Of a stretch of DNA of 64,000 bases, positions 62,784 to 64,000 are shown piece by piece (the stretch's first letter is position 1; each line of letters begins with the position of its first letter). The position numbers were made by a program, and so were the translations under genes. Source of the stretch: Chitinophaga eiseniae (GTDB lineage: Bacteria; Bacteroidota; Bacteroidia; Chitinophagales; Chitinophagaceae). The stretch spans positions 62,001-126,000 of the forward strand of contig NZ_JABAHZ010000005.1 in the NCBI RefSeq assembly GCF_012641265.1. Direction: 5' to 3'. Below the pieces are notes generated by a model. It searched no databases and was not told the origin of the DNA. It was given only the letters and a program-made list of their open reading frames with translations.

Positions 62784-64000
62784 AACTGTATTTATTCACA
62801 ACTTGTTCTGCTAAAATTTTCATGGTATCATATACCAGCTGCACATCTTTCCCGGTTGTTCTCCAGTTCACCAATGCCGCCCGGATGGCTTGCCGCCCCT
62901 GGTATACCGTGGCCGTCATGCAAGCTACCCCCGATCCGTTAAGCGCAGTGAGGAACTCACTCACCGCCCTGGCTTCATCTGGCGGCGCTACATTCAGGGT
63001 GAAGCAAACTACGCAAAGCCGTACAGGCGACAACAACACAAACCGGGGATCTGTTTCCAGTAAATGTCCCAGCTGACCAGCAAGGTTGATATTATTTTCC
63101 ACCAGCTGCCGGTAACCATTTTTTCCGTAGGCCATCAGGGAAAACCAGGCAGGCAAAGCGCGTACGCGACGCGAGTTTTCGGGTACATAGTTGATGAAGT
63201 TAAATTGCGCGGCCGGATCACCCAGGTAGGCCGCACCGGCATTCTGGAATACGACCGACTGCAACTGCGGATGCCGGCAAAAAATCATGGCAGCATCGTA
63301 GGGAACATTCAACCATTTATGCGCATCAATAGTAATGCTGTCGGCCTGCTCCCAGCCTGCCAGCAGGTGTTTCCACTGATCGCTACAGGCGGCAAATCCG
63401 CCGAAAGCAGCATCTACATGCAACCAGAACGGGTAACGTTCCCTCAGTTTTACCAACGCCGCAATGTCATCAAAATCTACCGTGTTAACAGTGCCTGCAT
63501 TGGCTACACAAATAACCGGTTCGCCGGTATGCGCAGCCAGGTATTGCTCCAACGCTGCCACATCTACCTGTTCGCGGCCCGGTACTATCGGGATGTGCAC
63601 CATATTGCTCCGTCCCATGCCCAGCATCGACATGGCTTTCCCTACGCTGGAATGCGGGGTGCCGGAAATCACTTTGAGCCCCGGTAAGGCAGCTACACCA
63701 TCTTTAGCCACATCCACGCCCTGCTGCAAACCGGCCCATTGCCTGCCTACAGCCAGTCCCGTGAAATTGGACATCGTAGCTCCCGTTACAAAGCAGCCCA
63801 GGAAGGACTCCGGCAATCCCAGCAACTCTTTTAATAAGGTAATGGTTTCTGTTTCTATATAAAAAGCAGCGGAGGTTTTGTCAGATGAATTCAGGTCCAT
63901 GGCCGAAGTAAGCCAGTCGCCCATCAGCGAGGCGGGCGTTACGCCGCCGGTTACAAATCCCCAGTAACGCGGACCTGCGGGCGCAGTGAGACTATTACCA
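62776..64000 (-). CDS. PLP-dependent group II decarboxylase (5' partial)
   Basis: The reading frame is open from 64000 (GNSLTAPAGPRYWGF... visible upstream of the Met at 63924), so the gene continues beyond the right edge and that Met is internal. About 408 residues are seen. Group II decarboxylase signatures are VTGATMSNFTGLAVGRQWAG, WLHVDAAFGGFAACS and the PLP lysine in TIDAHKWLNVPYDAAMI. Relatives decarboxylate aromatic amino acids, histidine, glutamate or similar substrates. The overlapping EamA exporter fits a decarboxylate-and-export pair. Confidence 0.93.
   Translation of the reverse strand, partial: GNSLTAPAGPRYWGFVTGGVTPASLMGDWLTSAMDLNSSDKTSAAFYIETETITLLKELLGLPESFLGCFVTGATMSNFTGLAVGRQWAGLQQGVDVAKDGVAALPGLKVISGTPHSSVGKAMSMLGMGRSNMVHIPIVPGREQVDVAALEQYLAAHTGEPVICVANAGTVNTVDFDDIAALVKLRERYPFWLHVDAAFGGFAACSDQWKHLLAGWEQADSITIDAHKWLNVPYDAAMIFCRHPQLQSVVFQNAGAAYLGDPAAQFNFINYVPENSRRVRALPAWFSLMAYGKNGYRQLVENNINLAGQLGHLLETDPRFVLLSPVRLCVVCFTLNVAPPDEARAVSEFLTALNGSGVACMTATVYQGRQAIRAALVNWRTTGKDVQLVYDTMKILAEQVVNKYSYA

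Overview
The window looks like chromosome of a Bacteroidota bacterium, most likely a Chitinophagaceae member close to Chitinophaga. The reasons are a SusC/SusD pair with its own ECF sigma and FecR anti-sigma, DUF4369-type TlpA proteins, a GSCFA protein, a patatin fused to an outer-membrane barrel, TAnnTTTG-type -7 elements, and starts without clear Shine-Dalgarno sites. There is no rRNA, CRISPR array, insertion sequence or prophage. One tRNA-Lys(TTT) is present. Both ends cut through genes: an AsmA-like protein on the left and a PLP-dependent decarboxylase on the right.

Layout. 0-2.9 kb: AsmA-like protein and two secreted proteins, closed by a strong hairpin. 2.9-5.1 kb: an ECF42-like sigma factor with its YCII/DGPF partner, then a sigma gene that has lost its 5' end. 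5.4-9.1 kb: an AT-rich island of unknown genes and thrombospondin type 3 calcium-binding repeat proteins, including a lipoprotein closely followed by a small cytosolic protein. 9.6-13 kb: bioB with a ferritin-like diiron-type protein, divergent from a MocR regulator. 13-24 kb: one long minus-strand locus (ECF sigma, FecR, SusC with STN domain, SusD, TlpA, S41 protease, TlpA) that appears to be a self-regulated nutrient-uptake system. 24-32.3 kb: a secreted protein, a GNAT/MocR divergent pair with clear operator repeats, an S24/S26-like protein, a GH16 lipoprotein, and a compact one-module NRPS coupled to an acetyltransferase. 32.6-40.9 kb: DUF6157, a membrane protein, a fibre-like protein, a tailspike-like beta-helix, two DUF3592 paralogues, YdcF, an acyltransferase-like membrane protein and a TMEM175-type channel. 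41-42 kb: a solitary class I terpene synthase. 42.2-48.6 kb: a redox/regulator patch (two paralogous SDRs, Crp, AraC regulators, Old Yellow Enzyme, SnoaL-like protein, AraC remnant). 48.9-64 kb: housekeeping-type genes (P-loop ATPase, tRNA-Lys, penicillin acylase family, bioF, miaE, patatin-barrel, MHS transporter, GSCFA, HMG-CoA lyase, rlmB, NUDIX, GNAT, EamA exporter, decarboxylase).

The best candidates for new biology are: the NRPS-GNAT pair (adenylation, carrier and thioesterase domains behind a half condensation domain, with a cysteine-like specificity code); the terpene synthase with all class I motifs intact; the MocR/ferritin-like/bioB arrangement with a repeated TAGTCCGG motif; the second MocR with two 10-bp direct repeats bracketing a nearly ideal Bacteroidota promoter; and the calcium-binding lipoprotein pair in the AT-rich island. 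All functions are inferred by reading the sequence; no database search was run.
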